The position numbers and the translations under genes are program-made. Shown here piece by piece: positions 12,945-24,459 of a stretch of 64,000 nt of DNA; position 1 is the stretch's first letter, and each line of letters starts with the position of its first letter. This DNA comes from Acheta domesticus (Eukaryota > Arthropoda > Insecta > Orthoptera > Gryllidae), in contig JAHLJT010000631.1 in the NCBI GenBank assembly GCA_031308135.1, positions 172,291,612 through 172,355,611 on the forward strand, in the 5' to 3' direction. The notes beneath the pieces were generated by a model. It was not told where the DNA came from. It worked only from the letters and a program-made list of their open reading frames with translations, and ran no database searches.

Positions 12945-15847
12945 ACAAAACATTGTATGTGACTTGTCTTCTACCTGTTCTCTACTCGGCGTCGCTATCT
13001 CTCCGCCTCGCAGTTAACCTTCCGGCTTCGTCCTTAAAGACCCATTTAGAGGACTCGTGACTATTGTAAAAGACGATCGTAGAACGACGTTCGTAGATCG
13101 TAGATCGACGTTCGTAGAACGACGATCTACGAACATTCCAATTTTCGTAAATAATTATTTTAACTTCGTAATAAATATTAATATAATAATTATTATTTTA
13201 ATTTCGTAATAATTTATTTTAAAAGGGAAAATACGGACCTATTGATGCGTCAATTCAATTTTACGTAATTTTCAGTCTCTTCTCGTTCTTGACCACCCAT
13301 AGATGCTGTTGCGTGGGGGTACACAGAAGAGCTAAATCTCCAAAAACATTACCGGTTTAGAGCTCCCCCCCTGTTTCTCTGTCTGTTCCCCGCATGTTGC
13401 CTCGCATGTTCACGGCATGTTCCGTACCCTCTCAGACTCCCTTCATTAGCGCAGGACAAAATCGCCCTCAGTTCCGTTCGTTCTGAGCGGTGATACTAGG
13501 CGCGCCGATACTGAAGTGTCCGAGAATGCCAGTTCTGTAACTGCCATTATCGAGAACGAACGATATCGAAACTTGACCTGTTATCGGGGTCCGCCGACCG
13601 CGTCGAATGGGAGGCATCACTGGAGCTCTCGCTACCGGTTATCGCTCAAACTCCAGGCAGTCAGGCTGCATGTCCTCTTGAATAAGGCAAATATTTTTGC
13701 GGTTTGCCAAATTTGTACGTTGATCAATGTATAAGTAATTTAGCGGCATCTATAGTTTTTGTAGATATGCTTATGAACAAAAATAATGAAAAATAATTAT
13801 ACTGACGAATATTTATTTCGTCTGTTTTCACGAAAATGTATTTTAAGACAAATTTAACTTTCTAAGATTTTTCTTGAAATTCATTTCTATTTTCTGTTAG
13901 TCTTGGCTAAAAATGTATGTTTAAATCATTTCAACTTTCACTAACCCCAGTCGTTCGGCATCGAACCTCTATTTTTTGTCTGGTTCTGGAGGATGTCATT
14001 TTTTTTGAATTTGACATTCTGTATATTTAGATACCAAAAGCTCGCTTTCCTCTCAATTCATTACCCATAGAAAAGACGCGAAGTGCCATAGGTGACCGGT
14101 GGGTGATGGGTACGCATTGGGCTCAGATTCCCAATGCAAACATTAGTCGCGTCTCAGGGGGCAAGTCGATAACCCCGACTTCCGACGTTGATATCTCACC
14201 GTCCCAGATGTTCTTCCAGGAAGGTAAGAGAAATGGAAGGGAGGCTCTGTTCATTGAATTACGTGATAGTTATCTTTCGTATGCCAGTGGTGGAAATGAA
14301 GATAAATAAAACATTTATTTTTGTAATTTCTAGGCTTATACTAAACTATAATATTACACATTATTCTATTGTCCAAGAATGTTATAAATTTATTAATTTC
14401 CCCTCACTTTACATAGTGTGTACGCATTACGCATATGATAATTAATGTATATCGAATTATTGAAAAATCTACCTGTGTGTGGCGAAGGGCAAGGAGTTGA
14501 ATAGGCTGATTTGCAGTGGGCACTGTTGTTTGGCCCCAATTCAGAAGCCATGACGGCTTACATCAACTGTTTCACAATAAATTGTGCCCAGTGAAGAAAA
14601 GACGTTTTCACGCAGGGAAGAACAGTATCTGTTATGTCCAGGAAAACACAGATTTTGTAGACACAGTTTTTATTTAGCAAATTAGATATCAGTGCAAGTT
14701 TAACAAATCCGGTAACCAAAGAATTAATCCATAAACATAGCCAGGTTACCGTTTTCCAGAAGATGAACACAATATAAAGCCGTTTCACTAATAATCCGTA
14801 AGAAAGTCCAAAACACCATTGCCGGGTCCAAAATATCACTTTGCCGCTTAATCACTCTATTTCACACCGAGAACTCCACTAGAAAACTGACAATCCGCTC
14901 GGCGGCGGGGCCTGCTTTTATTCTTCCCAGCGGCGTAGCCTCGCTTCCACTCCGGGGCTTCGCTGACCGGCTGCCTCTTCTTCTTTTGCCGGGTCTTGTC
15001 ACGGTCCGTAGCTCTCCGAGTTGCCGCCGAGTGCTGGCGGTGCGGCGCGCGATTCAACTCGCCGCACACCACCGCAACAGTATCCATTGCAATTTTGTTT
15101 AACATATTCGTTTTCATTACGTAATGATGAAATTAATAGGAAATGTTAATTGTGTTTAAATAAATACGCCTTACATTCGAATTTGTAAGAAACTTAAATG
15201 GAATTACAATCGGTATGAAATAAATTATTTTTCCTACGCGTATTTTTTTTGCTTTCATATGTAATTCTGGAATGTAAACTTTTTGCCTTGTGTAGTATTT
15301 TCTTTGCTTACTCGAAAATAAACTGCAGGTCCTTTTAGATTATTAGAGATTCCAATTTATAAGCTTGATTTCAATATTGTGCAATAATTCACAATGTAGA
15401 AAGAATTGATGAAAATTATTTTTATTTGATTTTTATTCTATTTACTGATATAGATAAAAAGTTGACTTTAAATTACTTTTCACATTATTTTTTTACTTTT
15501 AATTTGTATTGTTTTGTTTTGACTCTAAAATCATTTGCAATTAATCTATTGATTGTTACTTCTCAACCAATTAACAGTTTATTTGAAATTGTATTTCTAG
15601 CGATTATAATTAATTACAATTAATTGAAAAGAGTTTTGCGATCACGACGCGCGGTGACTTTAGATCCTGTAGTTACGTCGAACGGCCGAGCCGACGAGCC
15701 TGTGCCGAGGGTCTGGCAGCGGCCACTACTGCCGAGACCGCGGAAATCGGCCGATACTGGCGAGAATGGAGCGACACTTCCGATTCTTGAGGGAGACCAA
15801 CGTATAGATTCCAACAGCAGATAAGGAGCGCGCGCGCAACCTCCGCG
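12945..15847. other. Unassigned sequence with GC-richer patches
   Basis: No gene is supported. Notable content: a cluster of palindromic TTCGTAGATCGT motifs (13069-13133), a short direct repeat of gcatgtt units (13393-13426), an unassigned frame at 14103-14309 with an AAG|gtaaga donor-like site near 14223, a basic Arg/Lys-rich minus frame at 14857-15117 starting at a true ATG (unrecognised), and a CpG-rich stretch at 15635-15850. Confidence 0.35.
13090..13133. repeat. Perfect palindromic arms TTCGTAGATCGT / ACGATCTACGAA
   Basis: The 12-base arms at 13090-13101 and 13122-13133 are exact inverted complements around a 20-base core that itself repeats cgacgttcgtagaacga-type motifs. The surrounding 13069-13133 is built from near-palindromic repeats of the same word. 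Confidence 0.7.
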
Positions 15848-15855
15848 GCTCCGAG

Positions 15856-16028
15856 CAGAGGCGTATCTACGGTATGGCAGCCATGGCACGTGCCATGGGC
15901 GCCACTCGCAAGGGGTGCTATTTAAAGTTTACCCACTGAAACAAATAACAACCCTAATTTGCTGTATCCTGACAGGGGCGCAAATTCTTTGCTTGCCATG
16001 GGCGCCTGAATACCTAGGTACGCCTCTG
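15856..16028. mobile_element. hAT-like MITE (173 bp) with 8-bp TSD
   Basis: The ends cagaggcgtatctacgg and aatacctaggtacgcctctg are inverted repeats. The flanking 8-bp duplication gctccgag is perfect (15848-15855 and 16029-16036). It carries inner copies of ccatggcacgtgccatgggcg, a near-palindrome. No coding capacity. Confidence 0.85.
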
Positions 16029-16036
16029 GCTCCGAG

Positions 16037-17057
16037 ACTGCGAAAGCAAAGCCGGCGAGAACGATCGATAATAGAATGCGTTTTTCCCGGTTCTACCCTT
16101 TATGTATCCCGTATGTACTCTGTATATTCCCGAATGTTCCAGAACGTGGAAATTCACAAAAATTAATCGAGTTGTTTTTCCTTCGAGACGAAATCATTTT
16201 ATAAACTTTAAAATGCGAGGCCGAATGCAATGGGCCCCTTAGGGAATGGAACAAAAAGCTATGAAAAGTTGCCTAGAAGAGCGGAAACCCCAAAACGTAA
16301 CAGCAAATTCCAAAAACTTGTTTGCTAAAAATTTAATTTCCAAAAAATGGGTATTTTTAAACCATTATTTTAAAAGTGAAAATAGCTTCGCACTGAAACT
16401 CAACTTACCGCTTGTCTGGCAACCAGTGCTGAGTGAGGTAGCCTTCCAAAAATTAAAAGAACGCCCAAAAAGGGTTAATTTTGTAAATAGCATGAAACAT
16501 AACTTGTATATTTTCAGGTACTCGAAAACATAGTTGTAAGGCTAAGTAACTTTTCTGTGATATGAATGATGATAAAGTGTACAGTATCGATGTGTGTTGC
16601 GGGTTGGGCGTGTCCCTGGTCCCTACGCCGCACTCTGGTCCAATTTGAACATTTACGGGGACATTGATCTTTTGGAATTGAAATCCACTAAATAACACTT
16701 GCATTGTTAAATGTATATGGTTTTGAATATTTTAACACTCATATATATATATACTGTTGAGTAATTTATATAAGATACTATATTCGTTTTAACGCTATTA
16801 TTGCGACCAAATAATAATAGACGTTTAGTACCATCTAATATATTCTGATCTATAATACCATCTAATGTAATATAATATCTAATAAGTGTAATACTGTCTA
16901 ATAAGTGTAATACTATTTAATAAGAGTAATACTGTCTAATAAGTGTAAGTGTAATCAGTGTAATAAAATGTTTGATGTTAAAAGTTACATATAATGTAGA
17001 AAACAAAAGAAAATAAATTACAAAAGAAAATAAAAGATAACCACTTACTCACATGGC
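16037..17057. other. AT-rich intergenic sequence with a short tandem repeat
   Basis: No gene is supported. An (AT)n run lies at about 16741-16755. A 19-bp tandem repeat occupies 16878-16953. Confidence 0.4.
16878..16953. repeat. 19-bp tandem repeat, about 4 units
   Basis: Units of the form tctaataagtgtaatactg recur at an exact 19-base spacing (16878, 16897, 16916, 16935), with a few substitutions. Confidence 0.8.
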
Positions 17058-17860
17058 TTATACTTCAAAATCGCTCTCTGAAGAATCTTCAATATCCTCA
17101 TTTTGGTCCTGGGATGAGTCTTCTGAATCCTGGTGAACTCCTGGCAATTCTGGGGAATGTGAAGGCACTTTCAATATATTGATGACTTTCTGTGGCAATT
17201 TATTTATTCTTGTTTCAGGTAAATTTCTGATAATAGATATAAGTGGATGAGATTATACCAAGAGCGCATGAAGGAGGTCTTCCATTTTCTTTGTCTACTA
17301 TTTTTGCGAGTATTGCGCGAATTCTGTATTATGCTTTTGTCTCCGAAGTAACTATACATTTGGGGTAGCACTGCTGTTTTACTTATAACACATTGTTGTA
17401 GGCCGAACATATCTCACAATTTCTCTCTTTCGCACTTTTTCTTAATCGAATATATTGTGACTTGCTCAAATTTTGCATCTATAATAATTAATGCCAATGC
17501 TTCCTCTGGATTTTTTTTTTGACAAGTTCAAGCGCATAATTGTTCTCAAAGAACGAAGACTTGAAATCGTAGCCTTTTTTATAACTTGAGCCACATTTCG
17601 TTTGCCTTGTTTTGTAAAAACTGTTTGTGTTGCAGACACAAACGGGGGCTATAGCTCTCGACTAAGTTTTTTGTGCGCCTTCTCTTTTTCCTACCGCTTA
17701 ATGTACCAAATTCTCGTTGTGCTTTATGACTTATGGATTTTGTTACTTTTGTGTTGTGGAAGAAAAGTCATTTCTTCTCTTAACCAATCGTTATTGAGCA
17801 TCAAAAAAGTTTCCACATGTCATCCGCTTGCGTTCCAACGATATTATTAATAGAAAAGAA
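17058..17860 (-). pseudogene. Decayed repetitive gene with acidic C-terminus
   Basis: A minus-strand coding trace runs from about 17860 to a stop at 17060-17058, broken by several stops and frameshifts. Readable pieces are DWLREEMTFLPQHK, HKKLSRELYS, PEEALALIIIDAKFEQVT, a block resembling CEIY-AYNNVL-KQQCYP, then RNLPETRINKLPQKVINILK. The acidic end reads DSEDSSQDQNEDIEDSSES and terminates DFEV. The middle block resembles a conserved segment I have seen in repetitive, transposon-associated arthropod genes, but I cannot name the family. Long open stretches in shifted frames with a clear acidic tail argue for a former protein rather than chance. Confidence 0.4.
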
Positions 17861-18192
17861 ATTGATTTTATTGGTTATTTATTTGATTTAACTCTTCTGG
17901 AATATTTTGTATTCTTAATGAAAAGAAATATACACTAACCTTCCTCAAACCTGTTGTATTCGCTCGGGAAATGCAAGACTTTCGCAATAAAGAATTTCAT
18001 ACAATATAAGTCGCGTCCCTCCCAGCGGCATACCTAACGAGAAAAAAATGTGAGCCGCCTGCACTCATTAAAATTACTGTCAATGTAAAGGTAGATAAAT
18101 TCTCTATATTATATAAAAGATCTGTAATGTTACAAAGTGTAGGCCTAACGATTTTGTTCTACTCAAATCAATTCCGTATAAGTTATATACGT

Positions 18193-18406
18193 GGGTTTTT
18201 ATTTCTTGACACGTAGGGTCTTGTCTTCACGATGGTATTTCGGCACGTCGTTCTCGGTCTTGCCACTAGGAGTCGAATGATCGCGACCCTATCGAGCAGT
18301 GCTGGAGATCATGCGTCTCCTAGCGGCACGGCTGAGAACGACGCGAAATACCATGAGATATTCCATCGTGAAGACAAGACCCCCATCCGCCAAGAAATAA
18401 AAACCC
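18193..18406. mobile_element. Foldback element (about 214 bp)
   Basis: Long arms are inverted complements: gggtttttatttcttg...gtcttgtcttcacgatgg...cgtcgttctcgg (18193-18258) against ...gagaacgacgcgaaatacca...atcgtgaagacaagac...caagaaataaaaaccc (18332-18406). The centre is about 70 bases and non-repetitive. No unambiguous target duplication was found. The plus-strand frame across it (18232-18438) simply reads through the hairpin. Confidence 0.75.
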
Positions 18407-18409
18407 CAA

Positions 18410-21374
18410 GTATAAACGGTTATTTTAAAAAGTATTAAGCGGTTTTTTTCCTCTAACATTTTAGAAAATAAATTATGTACTTATAAAACGTTAAATTCAC
18501 ACAAAAGTTCGTGAATCACTTACCTGAGGAATTTGATGTCATGTTGGTACAAAAATGTACACAACAATATACTATAGACACGTGTAATTATACTTCACAC
18601 AAGCTTCCGATCGACGTCCACTCTCGACGCGCTAAGCGATACGAGTATACCCTGAGTTTCAAGAAGCTTTATCGCTCTACTCTTCACAGAATATCGTCTA
18701 TTCGTTCTTTTTCAAACAATTCAAGTTTCTGTTCACAATCCTGAATAGATACATTTAAGTTTCAACAACTTTGGTTTCAAAACAATATCCTCGTAAACGA
18801 GCAAAATATATTGTGCGCCGTAATAAAAGCTATATTTTTAGATAAATCTCGATGCTGGACTGGGAGGGACGATTCCCTATTCAATAGAACGTTAATGGGT
18901 TTTGTGTTGGTTTCTTATAAACTGTCAGTCTTAGTGAATGATATACTTCCACACAAACTTTGTAATAATTTCTGTCATTTTTGAAAACTGAATTGTGCGT
19001 CCTTTAGGAGTCTGGTAAATAAAAGGGGAAATTATGTGTTATGTACTGGGATCACATTTCACGACACGGAGTCAAGAGAATCATTCATGCATGTAAGTTA
19101 CAAAGAAAAACTTCCCCTTTGTGTTGTCCATTTTTGAATCCTCCCAAAAGTGACGACATAAGCATGGTCTCCTTTCTGCAATCTTAACCCACTCCACATA
19201 TCCAGAAGTAATTTTTTTGTAAGTGAATTGCCACCTCTAGCACACCTTTGCAATAATAAATCTCAATGGGGTTCATATCAATAGCTTATTGCATTCAACT
19301 ATGTACCTGCTTTTACCAACTGTATTTAAAAAATCCTATCCTTCCTGCATATCCAATTAATACATTTTACACTTCTTTCTGGAAATTTATGAAATAATGT
19401 ACACTAATATACAATACTCTTTTAACTATAGGATGGTCGAGATGAATTAGAATTTAGGAAACTAATGGAATTTCCAGAAAATATGCAGAACCATTGATAC
19501 ACAGAACATTGGTTTCCACACATTTGCTCTAACCTTCCAAGGGACAAGAAATCACCATTATTATTTTCATCCCCTGTATTGTGCTCAACGAGAATCACAT
19601 TTACATATCTTCAATGCCATTGGGTTTACGCTTTCGTTAAGTGATTTTACAAACCCTTAGCACCCCACCCCCCCAAAAATAATTGTGTGCAACAGAGATA
19701 GGAGACCAACAACTGAAGTTGTGACGTTTCCGAGTATATACAAGGATAAGAAAAGGATGGACTTGGAATAAACTGCAAAGCAGCAATTTCATTTCAGTTT
19801 AACTACTTAGGAATGGGTACTAAAAACACCTACCACAATGGCCTGTAAGTTACAAAAATACATCTGCATTTATTTCAACAGTTGGGAAAGATACACAAGT
19901 TACAGTTGATGCAAGATGGTTCATTTTAACCCACAACAGTGATACGTTGATTGGCTCTGCTCGTTAATGGAGAACCTTTGACATCTGTAACTTGATATTC
20001 CTAACACTGACACGTCGCCTTCCTATGTGCTATTGAAGCTTACACCCATCAAGAAAATTCGGTAATACATGAGCCCCTTACTAAGCTGTTCTGAAAACCA
20101 AACATGGAAGGTTTTCAAATAACTTAAGAAAATACACTGAAAGTTAAAGCTTATCAGCACCTACATAGTAAATTTTAAATACAATGCTAATTACGACAAT
20201 AATACTCTGTGAAGTTTGGCATCTTAGCATCAGTGACATTATACACAAATTATTTATTCGCTGACATGGATATCACATCCCAAAATTAAATACAGGAAAG
20301 GTTAGTTTCAATTGTAGCAGAACATCCCTAATAAAAAGCAGAAGCTTGTCTCACAGTTCAAGGGTGTGAACAAGGCTCGGAGTGCTAGCCACAGCCAATG
20401 TGTACACTCTACTTACCACAGTGCTGCTACTCGGCTATGGAAACTCAGGCCCAGGGAGCAATTGACAGGGACACTGTGGGGGTCCGAGGGTATTTGTGCT
20501 TAGCAACAGACCTTCAAGTTTGACTTTTAAGCCAAAAGAAAAGAAAAAGAAATTATCACAGCATGGTAGCTCGAATCGTTGAGCCCCCAAGTATATATAC
20601 ACATGAATTACATCACCACAAGGCATCAGATTAGTACAACTAAATATAAAACTTAAAGACTTCAAATGAAACGATATTCCTTCATTTTAAATGTACATTT
20701 CAACAACTATTTATCCCTTAGGGTAATGCATTGCACACTTACAACTGAATTGGCAAGATACATATCAGTAAAATTTGGCAACAGAAAATCTGTGCCTTTT
20801 TGTATTTGGCTGGTTGTTTACCTATTCCCCTGGACTCCAATTGCTACAATGAATAACAATATCTGATTGTTGGGCAGATACATAAATAAAGAGAACACCA
20901 ATTTAATTGATCATCTGCAGGAAAATGTAATAAAAGGAAAATAATGACATGCTGATGTCAATTCATATGGTGTATTGAATGTGTGTATGTGTGAGTCAAC
21001 CAGCCCATGAATTCTATATTATTATCACAAATGAATGCATTCCCAGTATATCTTCAAAATGCAGCTACTACACAAAATTTAGGTTCATGTCCATCTGTCT
21101 TGTACATACATTTCCATAGTGTGAAAAGTTATACTTTTGAGATCGCAAATAATTTGCTACATCTTTATGAAAAACACAGATTTAGAGTCAAATAGCCCAT
21201 TCATGCAAGATCACACAATCCACCAATCAATATCACACTTTCTCCCCGCAGCTCTTCTTGGAAGAGACTAAGGTAGATATCAAAATGTTTTTTTCTTTAG
21301 AAGAAATGGTTGACTGATATCACACTTTTTGCAAGCACTTTTCAAGCTTGGACTGTCCCAAGTGCAAGGCTGTG
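18410..21374. other. Downstream / possible 3' UTR region
   Basis: There are no recognisable transposons and no conserved coding sequence from about 18.9 to 21.4 kb, in contrast to the repeat-dense neighbours. It lies directly downstream (minus strand) of the LDLRAD4-like stop codon, so part may be 3' UTR or regulatory sequence; this is inferred from position and low repeat content. At 18013 and 18858 an 11-base inverted pair gtccctcccag/ctgggagggac occurs, of uncertain meaning. Confidence 0.3.
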
Positions 21375-21424
21375 TTTATTCACGAAAAGTCCTTTCGTTT
21401 GCAACCTATGGACCATTCTTTATT
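21375..21424 (-). terminator. Candidate polyadenylation signals of the LDLRAD4/PMEPA1-like gene
   Basis: Two AATAAA hexamers lie on the minus strand at 21424-21419 and 21380-21375, about 137 and 181 bases after the stop codon. They are the first two canonical signals seen downstream. Longer 3' UTRs are possible because the next 2-3 kb contains few recognisable repeats. Confidence 0.3.
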
Positions 21425-21560
21425 GCAACACTCGTCTTCCTACACCTTGCCTCAGGATTTCGTTCAACACCTACAGTCGCTCACTCTCTAAGACAGTGAG
21501 GACCGAGAGATACTGCTGAAAGACTGGTTATCACTATCGGGGCGGGCGGCGACGGCCCGG

Positions 21561-22355
21561 TCAGGCGGGCCCCGCGCCCGCGCCTCCCGACGGCACGGGC
21601 TTGGCGCCGTGCGGCGGCTGGTGGTGGTGGTGATGGTGGTGGTGGTGATGATGATGGTGATGATGCGGCGGCGGGTGGAGGTGTGGCGGCGGCGGCGGAG
21701 GCGGCGGGTGCTGGCAGGCGCAGGGGGTTGTGCAGGACGGCGGGGGCGACGACTGTCGCTCGCCTTCCGTCCGGCAGGGCACCATGGTGAGATTGGCGAG
21801 GGCGCCGCCCCCGCCCGGGGGATCCGAGAAGGCGGAGAGGCGACGGGTGCGCGATGCGGCGGAGGGGACGATGACGGCGGGGGCGGGAGCGGGGGCGGAA
21901 GCGGCGATCGGCGCGGGGACAGCGGTGGCGGCAGCGAGGGCGGCGGCGCCGGAGGCGGGCGCAGGCGCGGGCGCGGGCGCAGGCGCGGGCAAGGGCGCGG
22001 GCGCGCCGCGAGGCAGAAGGCGTGCCGCCGCCGCAGCCGCCCCCACTGCCGCGCCCACGGGCCCGCAGCCGCCGCCCCCGACGCCGCCGCCACCGCTGCT
22101 GCTGCTGGTGCTGCTGTTGGTGCTGCTGCCAGTGCTGCTGGTGCTGGCGCTGCTACTGCTGCTGCTGGAGAGGCTGTGGCAACGCACCACGTGCGGTCCG
22201 CTGCTGCCGCTGCCGCTGGACCAATCGCTCGCCCCCGCCCCCGCGCCCAGCGCCAGCAGCCCGGCCGAGCTGGAGCGGTAGGGCGGCGGCGACTCGCCGT
22301 CGAACACCGTACGGTTGGGCGGCGGCCGGATGCACTTCTGGTAGATCTCGCTCTC
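21561..22355 (-). CDS. LDLRAD4/PMEPA1: LDLRAD4/PMEPA1-like protein, last exon: Smad-interaction motif, PY motif, low-complexity tail
   Basis: This terminal coding exon (264 codons plus TGA at 21563-21561) follows the acceptor gacgttttcag|GAGAGC in phase 0. It opens with ESEIYQKCIRPPPNRTVFD, closely matching the vertebrate segment that carries the Smad-interaction motif PPNR, which competes for receptor-activated Smads and damps TGF-beta/activin signalling. A PPPY motif (residues about 23-26 of the exon) follows almost immediately. The rest is low complexity: Ser/Thr/Asn tracts (about 48-75), a Gly block, Ala/Pro repeats, a Pro run, 15 consecutive His near the end, and a Gly/Ala-rich terminus. 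The tail is far longer than the corresponding vertebrate region. The exon is extremely GC-rich against an AT-rich background, so long open frames also appear in other frames and antisense; homology at the 5' end fixes the true frame. No second PPxY is present in the tail. Confidence 0.88.
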   Translation of the reverse strand, partial: ESEIYQKCIRPPPNRTVFDGESPPPYRSSSAGLLALGAGAGASDWSSGSGSSGPHVVRCHSLSSSSSSSASTSSTGSSTNSSTSSSSGGGGVGGGGCGPVGAAVGAAAAAARLLPRGAPAPLPAPAPAPAPAPASGAAALAAATAVPAPIAASAPAPAPAVIVPSAASRTRRLSAFSDPPGGGGALANLTMVPCRTEGERQSSPPPSCTTPCACQHPPPPPPPPHLHPPPHHHHHHHHHHHHHHHQPPHGAKPVPSGGAGAGPA

Positions 22356-23646
22356 CTGAAAACGTCATGCTCATTTATACGCCTCGCTAGTAACACCTGG
22401 GTGTTACAAGATATCGACTTTTCTAACGAGAAAAGTACACTTCATCTTAAAAGAAAATGGAGCAGAAAGCAAAATGAATCTACACAACACACTATCTTGT
22501 GTTTTGCAACAATAAATGTCAACGTGTAACGTAGAAAATTGATTCAAATGACGCTTTGATGAAACCGTTAAGTGAAACACTTTTCTCAATGTATACCATG
22601 TAAAACTACCTTGGCACGGCACCGGCGGCAGGTACTACGTTTATCATTTTTACTCGTGCTATGCATATTCACAATAAAAATAAATTTTAAGGTTAAGAAA
22701 GCTGCCTGGCCCATTTATCCTCGAGTACAGCGAGTTACATGAAGTATTTATATAACTTTCTAAAAATGTATTTTTCCTTACTTATTCAGTTAACCGTCGT
22801 CAATTTTATAAATCATTTCTATTAAGGATTTAAGTTACGCCGGAAAAGCGGTATAGTAATTCACAACTTTTCACCACTGTAAACCCCTCCAAAACCAGTT
22901 TTTATTATTTTTTTTTTTCCCTTTCTTTCGTCGTCCTCCTCCTCCTAGAACTCTTAAGATCCGGTTAAAAGTAGGGCCAATAGGTTCAATTTGTCGAGAG
23001 GAATTGAATAAGTTACCGCGGGCGTTTTGCTGATTGTTTCATACAGCGACCTCTAGACCAATATCGTTTGAAACGTAGAGTTTTTTCATACCGTTTAGGT
23101 CGAAATGAAAGAAGTTCCGAACTGTGGCGATAGAGTGTACCAAGTTCCCATAATGTCGAATCTTCCATATTTCGCATTTATTCAACCAGAGCTGCCCGTG
23201 TACCACTGCATGATCTGTATAATCAGTGAATGGAAAATTAGGGCTGAAGCCAGGGGTCCCACAAAAGCTGAAAAAACATTACCTGAAAAATATAGTAAAA
23301 GAAAATGTTTAACATAACTTGTGACAGTGCTAAAAACGGATCAGACTGGTGTTGCTCGTCACACTAATATAAATTCAGTCTCAAAAATTAAATCAATTGA
23401 ACAGAATTTATATTATCGAATCTTGCAGCGATATTCCACGAAAATGTAATTTGAAATAATACCTTTGGCGATATCATTTTATATCTCTTGTAAATAGGAA
23501 ACGCAATCAACTGCGTTAGATAGGAAGTTCGAACATTTTATACAAATCTTTTTCTTGAGATGTTTAAACATAGCTTACTTCCTAGAGGGCCCCCTTTCGT
23601 TAATCGGATCCTGTGTATAATTATATTATTACATAAATATGTAATG
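22356..23646. other. Large intron, 3' segment: no feature seen
   Basis: This intron sequence of the LDLRAD4-like gene is upstream of the last exon on the minus strand. It is AT-rich with an oligo-T/C patch near 22899-22950. No exon, repeat boundary or RNA gene was recognised. Confidence 0.4.
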
Positions 23647-24120
23647 CAGTAGGTCCTCGTTTACCCGTATCAACTGGGACCGGGGCCGATCTGAGTTAAC
23701 GAAAATCCTGGTTCAGAGAATGAGGGACAAAATAAAAGAATGAGGAATAAACGATAAAAAAAGAACATGGAACTATCAAACATTTTTAATGAAGTTCAAA
23801 AATTGGTTATCGTCACATTTTCCCCTAAAAACACGTGGTAATATTTATTTATACTGTACACAATATACATCGGTACAAACTAGTCTGACATGAGAACGTC
23901 CAGGGAACGGCCAGGGCCACTTCCTCCCCCCCCCTTTCCCCTCTTCGAGCGGCCCGACGCTGGAGGCGAAGGGCTTAGTGGGAGATGACCTCGACCACTA
24001 GCAAATGTATTCGAGAAATATACCTACTGAGATTAGCAATTTATCTATATAACAAATCTTCATTTACTATGCTTGGCAACTTTTTTTCTAAAACTCGTCC
24101 AGGTTGACGAGGGACCACCG
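23647..24120. mobile_element. Degraded pogo/Tigger-like MITE
   Basis: The left end cagtaggtcctcgtttaccc and the right end ggttgacgagggaccaccg are imperfect inverted repeats of the CAGT-GGTCCCTCG-T-AACC type found on pogo/Tigger elements. TA dinucleotides flank the right end. The interior carries a C-rich tract (23919-23945). No transposase remains. Confidence 0.5.
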
Positions 24121-24459
24121 TATTAATTAAATAGAACATCGAATAAACATATATTTGTATTTGAAGATTTTTGCCACCAATATGTTGCAGCATGAGAATA
24201 TAGTTTCCAGTACACATGGCCACTACAGAATGGAAGAAATTCGATATACCATGACCGAGTGATAGATTAGCGAGCGATGTAAGTCGCCCGCAATAGACAG
24301 GAATATCTAACTTCGCATGCGCAGCTCGAGTTTCGCGCCTCTTTTGAGCATCTGCTCAAATACATAACATCGACATTGCTGTCGATTGCTGTACGCAATT
24401 TTGTCAACTTAATCTCCCTACTGCCTAATTAACATGAGTTCGACTGTCCGTCTGAGCAG

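Noticed and set aside
18232..18438. 68-codon frame
   Set aside because: It is read-through of a foldback hairpin.
18013..18868. Inverted pair gtccctcccag / ctgggagggac as transposon ends
   Set aside because: Only 11 bases match, flanks show no target duplication, and the inner sequence is mixed; too weak to call.
21609..22529. 306-codon plus-strand frame and other long frames over the last exon
   Set aside because: They are shadows of the GC-rich exon. Homology (PPNR, PPPY) and the splice acceptor fix the minus-strand frame ending at 21561.
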